A stretch of DNA of 64,000 nucleotides. Source: Petrolisthes cinctipes. Lineage: Eukaryota; Arthropoda; Malacostraca; Decapoda; Porcellanidae. A program made the position numbers and the translations under genes. The stretch is from positions 472,501 through 536,500 of the forward strand of contig JAWQEG010000259.1 in assembly GCA_033782935.1 (NCBI GenBank). The letters are read 5' to 3'. The notes beneath the pieces were generated by a model, which saw only the letters and a list, made by a program, of their open reading frames with translations, searched no databases and was not told where the DNA came from. Numbering within the stretch: the stretch's first letter is position 1; each line of letters opens with the position of its first letter. Of this stretch, positions 11,109 to 21,896 are shown piece after piece.

Positions 11109-12905
11109 AATGAAGTGGGTGAAGAGAGCGAAAGGAGGACGAGAGGGAGGAGGAGTGAGGATGAGGGTGTAGAGGTTGCAGGAGAAGGAATATAGAGAGG
11201 AGTTTAGGAGAGTAGTCGAGAGACGTTTAGGAAGGTTTGACCTGGAACAGATGGAGGAAGTGGATGAGGTGAGTAGAGTGTTTAAAGAGGAAATGCGTTG
11301 GGCGTGTGGGGTGAAGAGAAAGGGGAGAGGTGTGAAAGGAACAGCATGGTGGAATGAGGAGGTGAAAAGAGTAATTGAAGAGAAAAAGTAAGCATACAGA
11401 GAGTGGCTGGGTAGCAAAGGAAATGGAGAGGTGGAGGGGCAGAAAAAAGAGTTGCTTATGGAGAAAAAGAGAGAGGTGAAGAGAGTGGTGAGTGAGAGTA
11501 AGAGAAGAGTAGATGAGGAATTTGGAAGGAATTTAAGTGAGAAGTGGAGAGAGTGCAAGAAAATGTTCTGGAAGGAGGTTAAGAAAGCGAGGAAAGGGGA
11601 TAAAGGAGGTAGTACGGTTGTGAAAGACAAGAATGGGCAGGTGATTGTAGAGAAGCGTGGTCGAGTTGAGAGGTGGAGAGAGCACTTTGATGATCTGCTA
11701 AATGAAGGAAGTGGAACGCCGGCAAACATAGTTTGATGGGGTATGAGAGAGTGAAGAGAGGTAGTGGAGGAGGAGGTGGAGATCAGAAGGGCAGAAGTAA
11801 GTGAGGCCCTGAAGAGGGTAAAGATGGGTAAAGCATCAGGAGTAGATGGAGTGTGTGGTGAGATGCTGAAGTGTGGTGGTGAGATAGTGGTTGAGTGGGT
11901 GTGGAAAATGTGTGGACTAGCTTGGGAGAAGGGGAGCTTGCTTGAAGATTGGAAATCAGGAATTATAGTGCCTCTGAATAAGGGTAAAGGGGAGAGAGGA
12001 GTGTGCGGTAATCACAGAGGGATATGTCTCCTTAGTGTAGTAGGGAAGGTATACTGTAGGGTAGTGATCGAGAGAGTGAGAACAGAGAGGTGGGTGGGTG
12101 AGGAGCAGGGTGGGTTTAGGAAGGGTAGAGGGTGTGTAGACCAGATTTTTTCTTTGAGGTGTGTTGTGGAGAAGTATCCGGAGAAGGGACAGAAGTTTAT
12201 GGATTTGGAGAAGGCGGATGACAAAGTAGATAGAGAAGGTCTGTGGAAATTACTGAGAATATATGGATTGGTTAGAAAGTTGCTGGAGGCAGTGAAGAGC
12301 TTGTATGAGGGCGCAAGAGCGGCAGTCAGGGTGGAGAGTGAGCAGAGTGAACTTTGGGTTGAAGCAAGGGTGTGTCATGTCCCCATGGTTGTTCAATGTA
12401 TACATGGATGGAGTTATGAAGGAAATACAGGGAAGAACAGTGGGTGTTGGTGTACCTCTGATAAGGAAGGGGAGTGAATGGAAGTTGCTTGTGCTGCTGT
12501 TTGCTGATGATAAGTTCTACTGAATAACGATGAGTGGGTGTTACAGGGATTGGTGAATATGTTTGTGCGAGATACGGAACTTGAAGGTGAATGTAGTGAA
12601 GAGCAAAGTTATGGTCTTTGAAAGGGATACAGCCACAGGTTGTGAAGTGAGGTTAAATGGACAGGTTATGGAGAATGTCAGCTCTTTTAAGTATTTGGGC
12701 AGTGTGATGAGTAAAGATGGGAGGTTAGAGGATGAGATGCGAGAGAGGGTACAAAAGGGGAAGAGGGTTGTAGGAACACTGAAAGCAGTGACAAGGAATA
12801 AGGCGATGAGTATGGAAGTGAAGAAAACGCTACATGATAGTGTGGTAATCCCGACACTGACATACAGGAGTGAAATATAGACGATGATGGAAAGACATAA
12901 ATCAA
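11109..12905 (+). pseudogene. RTE copy 1 reverse transcriptase
   Basis: Three successive open stretches with stops (11389-11391, about 11734) and frameshifts cover the RTE RT. The linker reads GTAWWNEEVKRVI and AYREWL, then FWKEVKKARKGD and VEKRGRVERWREHFDDLLN. The palm reads KASGVDGVCGEMLK, NHRGICLLSVVGKVY, EQGGFRKGRGCVDQ, FMDLEKADDKVDR (usually KAYD), GLKQGCVMSPWLFN and LLFADD. The thumb runs NVVKSKVMVF to FKYLGSVMSKDGRL. Sequence after 12880 (SRVRRVEMSYLR, RPRVKWRDGVE in broken frame) completes the C-terminus. Confidence 0.85.
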
Positions 12906-13269
12906 GAGTTAGAAGGGTGGAAATGAGCTACCTTAGAAGTGCGTGTGGAGTGACATGGAGAGACAGACTGACATAGGAAGAGGTACGGGAGCAGTGTGAT
13001 GTGGACGTGTTGGAGAGTGTGAAAAGGAACACCTTGAGGTGGTTCGATCATGTGGAGCGTATGGGAAGCGAGAGGTTGGTTAAGAGAGTGTACGAGAGTG
13101 AGGTGGAGGGACGGAAGGGGAGGGGCAGACCGAGAGTGAAGTGAAGGGATGGAGTTGAGAGGTATGTGAGGGAGGAGGGACGCAGGGGTGAAACAGGGGT
13201 TCATGGAGGCGATACATTTGTGGCCACCCCTTCGGGGATTAAGGCGTCTGGCAATAGATAGATAGATAA

Positions 13270-13775
13270 ACCTAATCCTAGTAAATGGACCAACATTATC
13301 CGAGGGATAAAATGGAACCTTAACACACCCAACGTCCGAAATCCTTTTTATTTCCACAAGAACTTTATACTATTTTAATAAGCTAACTACACTCAACAGC
13401 GGTCCAGGTGTATAAAGACGGCTCTAAAACCAATTGAACTTTACAGTCTCGCATTCCACTTATTGCCAGTGATACTATACATAGTGGAGCTGCTCTCTCT
13501 TCTACTTTTCTTTTCCTCTGTGTTCTATTGAGATCTCTGTCACATGTCTTTGTCATATTTATACTTATTGCTCATTGTAGCAGCCTATCCTTTCCAGCTG
13601 AACACCAACTGATGTTTGAGATTCAAGAATGTTTTTTTTCCGGATAGTTGCCAAGAAAAAATCTTTCTTCTAGGTTCCGAGCCATATGGCAATTCCTGGT
13701 AATGAGTGTGCTGACCTTTTGGCATGTTTCACCGCTTCCTCAGGCCATATCGTTCCTGTTCCATTGTTATTTTAA
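13270..13775 (+). pseudogene. J2 RNase H fragment
   Basis: After the RTE tail the older element resumes. Broken reading includes VYKDGSKTN (first catalytic Asp region), PLIASDTIHSGAAL, AEHQLMFEIQECF, and then a GSEPYGNSW region whose +1 frame is a WVPSHMGIPGNECADL-type motif ending near 13725. This is the C-terminal RNase H of an I/Jockey-like pol. Confidence 0.6.
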
Positions 13776-14380
13776 TGAAATTATGATGTATGCTAATATT
13801 TACAAGATATAAATAAGCACTTTTTTTTATGTTGATCAATATCATCAGAACTAGGGTAATACACTTTTTCGATAAACTATTTGCTTAAAACATTCAGCAT
13901 ACTAGTTTATATGCTCAAGAAAATAGTATATTCAATCTTGTGCAATTATTTAGCATAATAAACACCGAGTGTTAGCGTTTAATTTTATTCCAATTCTCTT
14001 ACACTGATAAAACTATTCCAACCTAAAACTATACTCCACAGTTTAATTAACAATTTCCACCAATCCTCTTTTGTGAAAGAGAACACGCTGGTCACTAAAA
14101 TCATAAGGGTACCGTACTTTAAAAATCGTTGTTCATTTGACATCCTTATTGCCTACAGATCTGAACAGGAAACAGTCATTAGCTATAGGATTCGAAGAGA
14201 AATGTGGAATAATAAAGATTGTAGGTAGAGAAATGTAATGAAAAACATCTTAGCCAACATACAAGGGGAATGTAGAATATTGAACTTTGAGCAGTATAGT
14301 TACAGGTTTACGACTAAAAAAACACATGAACATCTCGTAAGCTTGTTAGAAGAGTGTATACGATGATGAAAGGGAGTACA
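13776..14380 (-). other. Likely 3' UTR / 3' flank of the ionotropic-receptor gene
   Basis: AT-rich sequence directly downstream of the IR stop codon. A possible poly-A signal (AATAAA on the minus strand) lies at 13984-13989, about 390 nt after the stop. No repeats recognised. Confidence 0.4.
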
Positions 14381-14506
14381 TCAGTTGTAGACGGTAAATA
14401 TTTCAGCGATGAAGGAGACACATGCTAGAATACTGCCCAGACCCAACATAAGGAAGATCCCCAAGAGTTGTTCGACACTCAGCACCACTTGTCTTTTATC
14501 TTGGAT
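14381..14506 (-). CDS. IR gene, last exon (final membrane segment and stop)
   Basis: The exon is 126 nt and encodes 41 residues plus TGA (14383-14381). The acceptor is TTTCTTTGTCAG, and the exon starts IQDKRQVVLSVEQL. The segment LLGIFLMLGLGSILACVSF is a hydrophobic helix matching the last transmembrane segment of IRs, where LS(V/L)E(Q/H)..G.F precedes the membrane span. It is followed by AEIFTVYN and the stop, a very short cytoplasmic tail. The reading joins in phase 0 to DVLTSF of the preceding exon, across a 533-bp intron that contains the long TA microsatellite. Confidence 0.88.
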   Translation of the reverse strand: MQDKRQVVLSVEQLLGIFLMLGLGSILACVSFIAEIFTVYN

Positions 14507-15039
<533 letters not shown>

Positions 15040-15199
15040 AAAGCTTGTCAATACATCGGATTCCTCTTTCATGCGCTGTTCCTGCCTGACCCGAGTCTTA
15101 CGAGTGTTGAGAACGTCGTCTATCCAAAAAGACATTAGGCCCGTCTCCAGCAACCTCTGGCGTGTCAAATCGAAGTGCCACAAGAAGACTGCCCCTGGT
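15040..15199 (-). CDS. IR gene, exon with the end of the S2 lobe
   Basis: The exon is 160 nt with acceptor ATACTGTTTGCAG and donor TTT/GTGAGT. It starts with the third base of an Arg codon (AG|A) carried over from the previous exon, then encodes 53 residues beginning PGAVFLWHFDLTRQRLLETG. LLETGLMSFWIDDVL is the IR signature L.E(T/S)GL...W that ends S2 just before the last membrane segment. The exon then continues with a charged stretch, RKTRVRQEQRMKEES. There are no stops or frameshifts. Confidence 0.88.
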
Positions 15200-16050
15200 C
15201 TGCAAACAGTATAATGTTGAAACTCTTTGACATCCTTGTTCTGTTCATATGATAAAACTAGTCAATTTATTATTATAAAATCACAATACGGTGCAAAGAG
15301 TGGATCGTATAATGTACAATTCTGTGCATTATAGCATACAACAAGAAAAAAAAATTTCTCCGTTAAGCCAAGATCAATATTTCATTAAGCAAGGACACCA
15401 ATAGAAAATCCAGTCCTGTTGGTTCATAGAGCCAAAAGGATAAAAAATAAAAATAAATAAATAAATAAAGTGCATATGACATCCCCTTATACTCCTAGAC
15501 AGTTATTACATGAAGTACGTTTTATACAATACCATAAGAAGGGGAGAAGCTTGATGTGCTAATGTTCTTTCATGTAACCCCAACAATTATTTATAAAGTA
15601 CGCTTCGTACAAACAGGTAAAAGTACTTTTTTCAAAGGTTATTTCTACACTCGTTGTTGGTTATACGATGGGAGGTGGAGCATGATCGTCAAGGGGCAGA
15701 GCCTGTTTATACTAGTATCGACTTCAAGAATATGCGTCCCGATCTCCTGGTACGAAGATTCGCAACTAGGCGAAGTATGAAAGATCGAAAAGCGAAACGT
15801 TGTGAGGAGTGAGTTGGAAGGTGCATCGTTGTTCTAACCTTAGAACCTCATCAGTTGAGATTCATCGTGTCAGGGAATTCGGACACAACTTCTGACCGCG
15901 AATGTACAACTTCGAGCAGATGCCTCGAGGCCATCACCTTATCGTTTAAGTTGCCCACCTTACTAGGTAACAGTGAGTTTTCATGTATCTTCTACTCATG
16001 GGTTCAGTTTGCTGTCGTTTAGAAACGTAGATCTCTACGTGTCTGACCTA
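15200..16050. other. Start of the 19-kb IR intron, mostly unassigned
   Basis: No gene. Bases 15765-15850 contain GCGAAACGTTGTGAGGA and, on the minus strand, CTGATGAGG followed by the hairpin GTTCTAAGGTTAGAAC (15814-15829). This may be a remnant of a Penelope-like terminal repeat (low confidence). Confidence 0.35.
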
Positions 16051-16553
16051 GGCTTTTTTTTTTTTTTTTTAATTTATTGCACGGCAATCAAAAGACAGAC
16101 AACAAAATATAAGAGTAGGCGGGACTCATGAAAATCCACTGATTACACACACATCACGAAAACATATCAGAATGTAACACGAGAATTCAGACAAATATTT
16201 ACATTATGACCTACTTAAATCCACCAAAACTAGGGTGATGTACCAAAAGTTCCTCGAAAACCTGGTTGTTCAGCAGGTGTCGACAAACCACATCAAGCGG
16301 CAGGCCCTGGGGTTACAAGTGTTGGACAGTGAGGCTGGCCAGAAAATAGTGTTCTATAGTGTTAGCACAAGGCGCTTGACACAAGCGACACTTGGTGAAG
16401 GGAGGCTCACCCTGCACCCCAGCAACCTGCCACGGTGGCCGGTAGCCAAGCCTCAAACGAGCAGAGACTACATTGTTCCTCCGAACTATGAGGCCCCGAC
16501 TACGGTAGAAATATTTGTGATGGCAGACAGATTCGCAATGGGTGATGGAGATG

Positions 16554-17501
16554 TTAAAGGGCCTTTCTGCATCCCTGCTCCGTCGTACAGGGAGGAGAGC
16601 AGTGGACTCTAGAGAGGTAACATGTCAGGGACAGAGGACGTCCAACACCACGAGGAGGCAGATTGCAGGCGTCCTTTGCGAGTCTGTCAACTGTAGCATT
16701 GTTACGTAAACCTACATGGGATGGCACCCATAAAAATTTGACAGTCAGGTTACGATGACACAATAAGGCCAAAAACGACAATATCTGCTGAACAAATGTA
16801 GAGTGTGTGGGCTGGACACTGGAGAGGGAATGAAGGGCAGGTTTGGAGTCCCAAAAGATGGCAGCATTTACTCCACATCGACAAAGAACACTAAAAGCAT
16901 CCAGAATGGCAAACAGTTCACACAATGTTGAGCTAGAGTGGTTACTGAGACGACGGCCAACACAGCCCCCTGGAGGTGACTTCAAGTCAGGTGAGAAAAC
17001 AACACAACCTGCTGCACCATCCACTTGCAATGAGCCATCAGTGTAGAGGCAATATGGGTCTGTGAAGGAGGACGTCACTGTCTCTACATGTTCCAGAGCC
17101 AACTGCCGCTGTAGAGAAGGCAGTTCCGACTTGGAAGTAGGTGTGAAGCTCACATCAGGTGTTGGTAGCATCCACGGAGGGGGTCCTGGAGGGACGTCTG
17201 CAACCATTATATCTATATTAAGACTACAGAGCATAAAAGAAACAGACCTTAAAAGAGTACATCCAGCAGGCAGTATGGGAGGGAAAGGGGAGTTTGGTCT
17301 AAGAGAGGTCCTGCCTATCTGAGAGTAGTGGGGTGAAAGATGAGGGAAATAGAGGCACTTGACAGTAAAGCATGTAACATTAGAGTAAATTCTCACTACT
17401 AGTGGGGGAAGACGCAACTCACGCTGCATATTCACTATCCTGGTCGACATGGGACAGCCGAGAATTATTCTCAATGCTCTATTCTGAAATTTCTCTAATT
17501 T
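16554..17501 (-). pseudogene. J3 pol C-terminal region with RNase H
   Basis: A 306-residue open frame (17474-16554) that extends upstream to KKLEKFQNRALRIILGCP. The RNase H core retains all four acidic positions: YTDGSLQVDGAAG, CELFAILDAF, FWDSKPALHSL and NNATVDRLAKDA, with WVPSHVGLRNN in the handle. RNase H would remove RNA from the cDNA hybrid. The upstream junction is interrupted by a 478-bp MITE rather than by coding decay. Confidence 0.85.
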
Positions 17502-17509
17502 TTTTCGAG

Positions 17510-17877
17510 CAGTGGTTCTCTAACTTTTCCACCTAACGGAACCTCTTTGCTTTTGCTGGTACTAGGCGAAACCCCCTACGACCCCCTCACCTAATATAGG
17601 TGAAAACCAACCCCCTTATAGGTGGGACCCCTCTCGACACACACACACATATGTAACTATATAAAAGTGTAGTTTAGCTCTTGATTCTTGTGTCACAGAG
17701 GCAGAGGCATGTGGTTCATGCAGGGATTCTGTTACATCACTAGCTGCACTTTTTGTCTGTTCAATACGATCACTACACTCAATATAGTCAGTAAATGTAT
17801 CATCCTGACTAGTGGCAGTGGAGTGATTTCATTTTATCCATTAATGGTCAAATTTATATATAAATAAAACTAGACTT

Positions 17878-17915
<38 letters not shown>

Positions 17916-17987
17916 GCTTGACACGGAACCTTTGAAAGGACTTCACGGAACCCTGGTGTTCTGCGGAACAAAGTTTGAGAACCATTG
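17510..17987. mobile_element. hAT-type MITE in J3
   Basis: 478 bp. The ends are CAGTGGTTCTCTAACTTT (left) and, reverse-complemented, CAATGGTTCTCAAACTTT (right), the typical hAT/Charlie-like terminus. The flanks TTTTCGAG (17502-17509) and TTATAGAG (17988-17995) are an 8-bp target duplication with two differences. A TA microsatellite lies at 17884-17914. There is no transposase ORF. The J3 protein reading runs across the site when the MITE is removed (LIQLPRDTL to KKLEKFQNR). Confidence 0.85.
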
Positions 17988-19114
17988 TTATAGAGTATCC
18001 CTAGGAAGTTGAATCAAAGCAGGGGAAAGGTAATCAACAACCGAATGGATAAAAGCAATAAAGATGGCTACTGGGATGGAGATGCCCGAGGAGTTGTTAG
18101 TGAGCCATTGAAGTGGTGTAAGTCGGCGCTGGAGACGACCCAATAAGTCCTGGACAATGGGATGGTCTTGAGGTCTGGCAGGAATAACCGGCCAATTACT
18201 GACTGGTGCACCCAGGTAGCGGTAATGAGAACACATGGGAATGACAGTTCCTCCAATGGCGAATACTGGCTGAGCATAAGAAAGGCAGCAGGCATATATC
18301 CGGCTCTTATCTGGGAAGACAATAATGCCACAGAGAAGGAGTTAAGAAACCACTGGAGATCCCTTGGCGAGGTAGATTGAATACAGATATCATCAGCATA
18401 GCACGTAATTGTAGTTCTAGGAATATCAGGGAGAGAATTGAGCAACCGATTAATCAGAATGTTAAATATTAATGGGCTGAGAACACCCCCTTGAGGCATA
18501 CCAAGATGAAAACTGCGCAAAGGACTGAGCGCACCACTGAAAAACACATGGGAGGTCCTGTTACTCAGGAAGCCCTGAATCCACGATAGGATATTACCCT
18601 TTATCCCAAAGTCAACCAGTTGATCCAAAATGACGTCTCTTTTAGCAACATCAAAGGCACTTCGAAGGTCAATAAAGGCCACCACACTGTTCCTGGAGAG
18701 GCGAGAGTACAGGTCGACTAGGCAGTGGTGTGTGCTCCGCTAGGGAAGGAAAACAAACAGACATGGAGAAAGGCAATCCTGCAGTCAGTACATGAGAAGA
18801 TTGAGTAAGATTCTCTCCATAACCTTACAAAAACAGGAAGTAAGGGAAATAGGTCTGAACTTCGCAGTGTCGGGCTTAGGGATGGATATTATTGTACTGC
18901 TGGTCCAGGCTCGTGGTACACAACCGTCACGAAGACAAAGATTGTACAGTCGAAGTAGAGGGTTCCCAGGAACTTCTTGAAGTAGGCGCAGCACAGCATA
19001 AGTAATACCATCATCACCAGGGGAAGAAGCTCTACCCCGAGAGAGAGCACGGAGCAACTCCTCCTCAGTTATCTGCTCTGTATTATCGTCATCATCTTGC
19101 AACAGAGCAGACAC
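17988..19114 (-). pseudogene. J3 reverse transcriptase
   Basis: The RT motifs, in minus-strand order, are ASSPGDDGITYAVLR, KFRPISLTSCFCKVMERIL (19114-18785), VAFIDLRSAFDVAKRD, GMPQGGVLSPLIFN and the catalytic CYADDICIQS (18685-18068). The LGAPVSNWPVIPA to FIAFIHSVVDYLSPALIQ thumb region (18236-17988) lies in a shifted frame. Breaks at about 18700-18785 and 18240 make it non-functional. The YADD box is intact. Confidence 0.85.
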
Positions 19115-19370
19115 CAGACGTAGCCGATGGACAACAACACGGGAAGCAAGTGTATCTTGTATGTGTATGGGTAGACTGGCTGGGGTAGATTACTCTGACC
19201 AGGCATTGACAAGTTGTTGGGCATAGGCGGCGGGAGTGTGATGAGCAGTGGCCAGCATCTATTTAACAATCCGACGGATGAGGTGCAACATAGAAGCCAC
19301 ACTTATTTGTTGGTTGATGCTGTCCGTGAAACACTGCCAAGCTCAGTGTAAGCACACTCCTGCAGGGCGA

Positions 19371-20240
19371 CTAAAGTGTCCCTAGATATCTGGTAACGAT
19401 GGAGCAAGTCAGGGGTTGGGTTGGGTCAAGTGTCCAGGAGTGGGCAGTATGGCGATATTGGAGGTGTGGCCGGGAGACGTATAGCCTATAAAAGTCATTC
19501 ATGAGTAGCAGATACGAGATCAGAGTACAACTGTTCAGGTGAAGATATATCAAATGTAGGGAATACATGGGCCATAAATAAGATGTAAGTTGGGCATTAT
19601 TTAGGGGACACAGCAATACGTAAACGAGTGGCTGAAGCACTTGATCCAGCAGGTAGAGAATAATGAAACCGAAGTGCGACGTGATCAGAGAATATAGCTG
19701 GCACTGAGGAGCACTGGACCTATCAGGCCAGACGAGAGAATGTAATCCAGAATACTTCCCGGCAATGAGTGGCACCGTAATTGTCCCAGAGTGTCAGATG
19801 ATGCCTGCGGATGTATGAAAGGAGACGAACACCATTACGATTAATAGAGCCAGATCCATCACCCAAATCAGAATGCCGAGCATTAAAATCTCCCATATAC
19901 ACCATACCCTGCATTCTTGGAGAAGGATGAGTCTCAAGAGTGAGTCTAACCAGAGCAGAATAGGCATTACATAATTGAAGTACTCCATCTCCATGCAGGT
20001 AGAACCTCAAATAGCTGAAAGGTCATGTCAGGATCAGAGGAGGTACAGGGAAGGCGATGTGGTAAGGAGCTATGTATGTAAATCAGAAGACCATTCCTTA
20101 CCAGATGAACATATGGCACATAATCTGAGAGGAGAGGAGCTTTCCCAGCAGTGGGCGGCCGTCCTGAAAATGCTTCCTGGAGAAAAATAACACTGGGTTG
20201 ATGACGAAAAACGTAGGCCTTGAGTTGAGTGAGCTTAGCA
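19371..20240 (-). pseudogene. J3 endonuclease domain (decayed)
   Basis: Reading across frames from 20240: LTQLKAYVFRHQPSVIFLQE (catalytic Glu), a GLLIYIHSSL strand, then VYMGDFNARHSDLGDGS (20010-19723) and SDHVALRF-like decayed sequence near 19690. This is the APE-type endonuclease. The conserved start of the domain (a WN-type motif) is absent because the element is joined to a Gypsy fragment at about 20240. Confidence 0.7.
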
Positions 20241-20920
20241 TGACTGGTGATGCCGAGTCAGGTGCAGTGTCAGAAGCGAAATAAGGCTTGAGCCAGTTTA
20301 CATGAATAACATGGGTGCTTTTGTGACGATCTGGAGTGCTTATAATGTAATCTATTTCATTGAGTCTCTTAATTACCGAGTATGGGGCATGGTATTTTGC
20401 TTGTAAGGGTGAACCAGGAGTTGGGAAGAATGCGAGAACCTTATCCCCCTGATTAAATGATCTAGGTTTGTCTTTGACATCAAAGTTAATTTTCATCCCT
20501 TCTTGAGATTGTTTAAGATTATGTTTGGCAAATTCATGAATCCTGTAGAGTGTATTTTTCAAGTGATTAAAGTACTGGGTAACTGAACTTAGTCTATAGG
20601 AAGTATCACTTCACAGTTTGTCGTTGGTGACTCTAACTGGACGGCCAAACAACATCTCAAAGGGAGACACTCCTAGGGTCTTGTTTGGAGAGTCTCTGAT
20701 CGCAAAACGTGCAAAGGGTAAGGCCTCGTCCCATTCCTGGTTATTTTCTTGGCAAAAGTTTCGTAGAACTGACTTTAATGTTTGGTGGCATCTCTCCAGT
20801 GTGCCCTGATCATGTGTTATTGAAGGTTCATATGTTTGAATGGCACATTGTGAGAGAGGCTTCATACTTTGAGTAATACAGTGGTTGAGTGTGGTCGGCC
20901 AGGCGGAAGAATTCATTCAC
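20241..20920 (-). pseudogene. Gypsy-type LTR retrotransposon integrase fragment
   Basis: Two open frames separated by a break at 20562-20611. The first (20916-20611) holds the end of the integrase catalytic core: GTLERCHQTLKSVLRNFC with the third catalytic acidic residue (Glu of LER), then WDEALPFARFAIRDS and LGVSPFEMLFGRPVR. The second (20562 on) has FNQGDKVLAFFPTPGSPL, KYHAPYSVIKRL (a GPY/F-module variant) and HVIHVNWLKPYF. No protease, RT or LTR is attached. The fragment ends abruptly where the J3 endonuclease begins. Confidence 0.85.
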
Positions 20921-21149
20921 TGCCAGCTCGTAATATATTATTAGTTTTATTGTATTTAACACACTCGCTTCATTACTATTTCTATTGCCTTCCTATGTTA
21001 GTTTGGTTGTGGCGTGTACCCAAGCTAGGCTGGGTTTGGTATGTTTTGTTGGTTAATGGGGTATGGACTGATTTAGTTTTGGATGTTGGTGAGTTGTGGC
21101 AACCCCTCCATATATAAACAGGGGAGGAGCTGTTACCAATATGGAGTGT
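20921..21149. other. Unassigned stretch
   Basis: AT-rich, then GT-rich sequence with a TATA-like TATATAAA at 21111-21118. No gene seen. Confidence 0.3.
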
Positions 21150-21365
21150 GCTGATGGTGTAATGGATAACATGCTCGCCTCGCAAGCAAGAGATCCCGGG
21201 TTCATTTCCCGAGTCCCCTATGTCCCTGTTCCCCTAGCAGTAAGTAGGTACAGTACTCGGCTGTAAGAGTGAGGATTGTAACCTTGTAGACTGTGGGAAG
21301 AAATGTTGATATCAACAAGACTGACTGCCTTAACCACCTAGCCACGGGCATTATCTATCACGGCA
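21150..21365 (+). mobile_element. tRNA-like SINE head, with an opposed tRNA-like A-box
   Basis: A box TGGTGTAATGG (21155-21165) and a B-box-like GGTTCATTTCC (21199-21209) lie in a tRNA-like fold with CTCGCCTCGCAAGC as the anticodon arm. The acceptor stem does not pair, so it is not a true tRNA gene. On the minus strand, TGGCTAGGTGGTTAAGGC (about 21350-21333) looks like a second tRNA-type A-box region. The 3' limit of the SINE is not clear. Confidence 0.55.
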
Positions 21366-21896
21366 GCTACCTTTAGCTGTCCCCTGATGTACTTGTGAAG
21401 ACTAAAATGACATCTGTAGGATGGGTAGCCACCTCACAATGACATCGACTCAAAATTCACTTTTGCACTCTATTTACACTATATTTACATATCTAAATAA
21501 TTTTTTACACTCTACTTTTCATTATAAAACATGTCAGAATTACATTTTTCAACACATCAATATGAAATATAATGTCACAGTCTATTTTATGTACATATAT
21601 GGATTTGTTGCTAGTGTCGAAATTTTACTACACCCGCGAATTAAGGGTTAATGACCAATACCATGAGTCGATAGGCATAAAGCCCAAAATCTTCTTGCTA
21701 ACTCACTCCTCACTTTTGCTTTCACACTTCTAACTCCCCTGACACTCTTAGTCAGTATGAGGAGAGTAGCCTGCCTCTTTCATTGAAACATTTTTTCAAT
21801 ATCGATGTCCTTCGGTTGGGTGATGAAGTCTCATCGTTGTATATTGTCTGTTGCTGGGATTATTTGTTTTAGTTGTTTTGAGGGAGTGAAAGTGGA
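21366..21896. other. Unassigned non-coding stretch
   Basis: AT-rich intron sequence. No gene or repeat recognised. Confidence 0.35.

Larger units (their letters stand above)
10476..13268 (+). mobile_element. RTE-clade non-LTR retrotransposon, copy 1
   Basis: It encodes an endonuclease followed by an RTE-type RT and ends in a short 3' UTR with CCACCCCTTCGGGGATTAAG, CTGGCAATAGATAG and (GATA)n. The same tail is at 57000-57048. It sits inside J2, whose RNase H sequence resumes at about 13270. The simple-repeat tail instead of poly(A) is typical of RTE elements. Confidence 0.85.
9446..13775 (+). mobile_element. I/Jockey-like non-LTR retrotransposon J2, remnant, split by a SINE and an RTE element
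   Basis: Three collinear plus-strand pieces belong to one decayed element: an RT N-terminal part (9446-9806), the RT middle (about 10141-10475) and an RNase H part (13270-13775). The first piece reads LWSRIRKIAGKYTP and corresponds to RRVRKMAGKFSP in the J1 family at 53840. The middle piece reads YLMLKHFPEASLSLL, then ERMVNSRLLWYFEKQYILA. The last has YKDGSKTN and, in broken frames, a WVPSHMGIPGNECAD-type RNase H end. Gaps in the protein coincide exactly with the two inserted elements. Confidence 0.7.
16051..20240 (-). mobile_element. RNase H-bearing I/Jockey-type non-LTR retrotransposon J3
   Basis: Minus-strand element. The 3' poly(A) is the T-run at 16051-16071, then RNase H, RT and APE endonuclease follow in reverse order up to 20240, where Gypsy integrase sequence begins. 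A hAT MITE sits in the RT C-terminal region (17510-17987). The RT and RNase H motifs are complete, though the frame is broken in several places. Confidence 0.85.

Noticed and set aside
15556..15780. Plus-strand 74-codon ORF
   Set aside because: No recognisable domain, in a repeat-rich intron.
21155..21222. Functional tRNA gene
   Set aside because: A and B boxes are present, but the acceptor stem does not pair and the B box is degenerate, so a SINE head is more likely.
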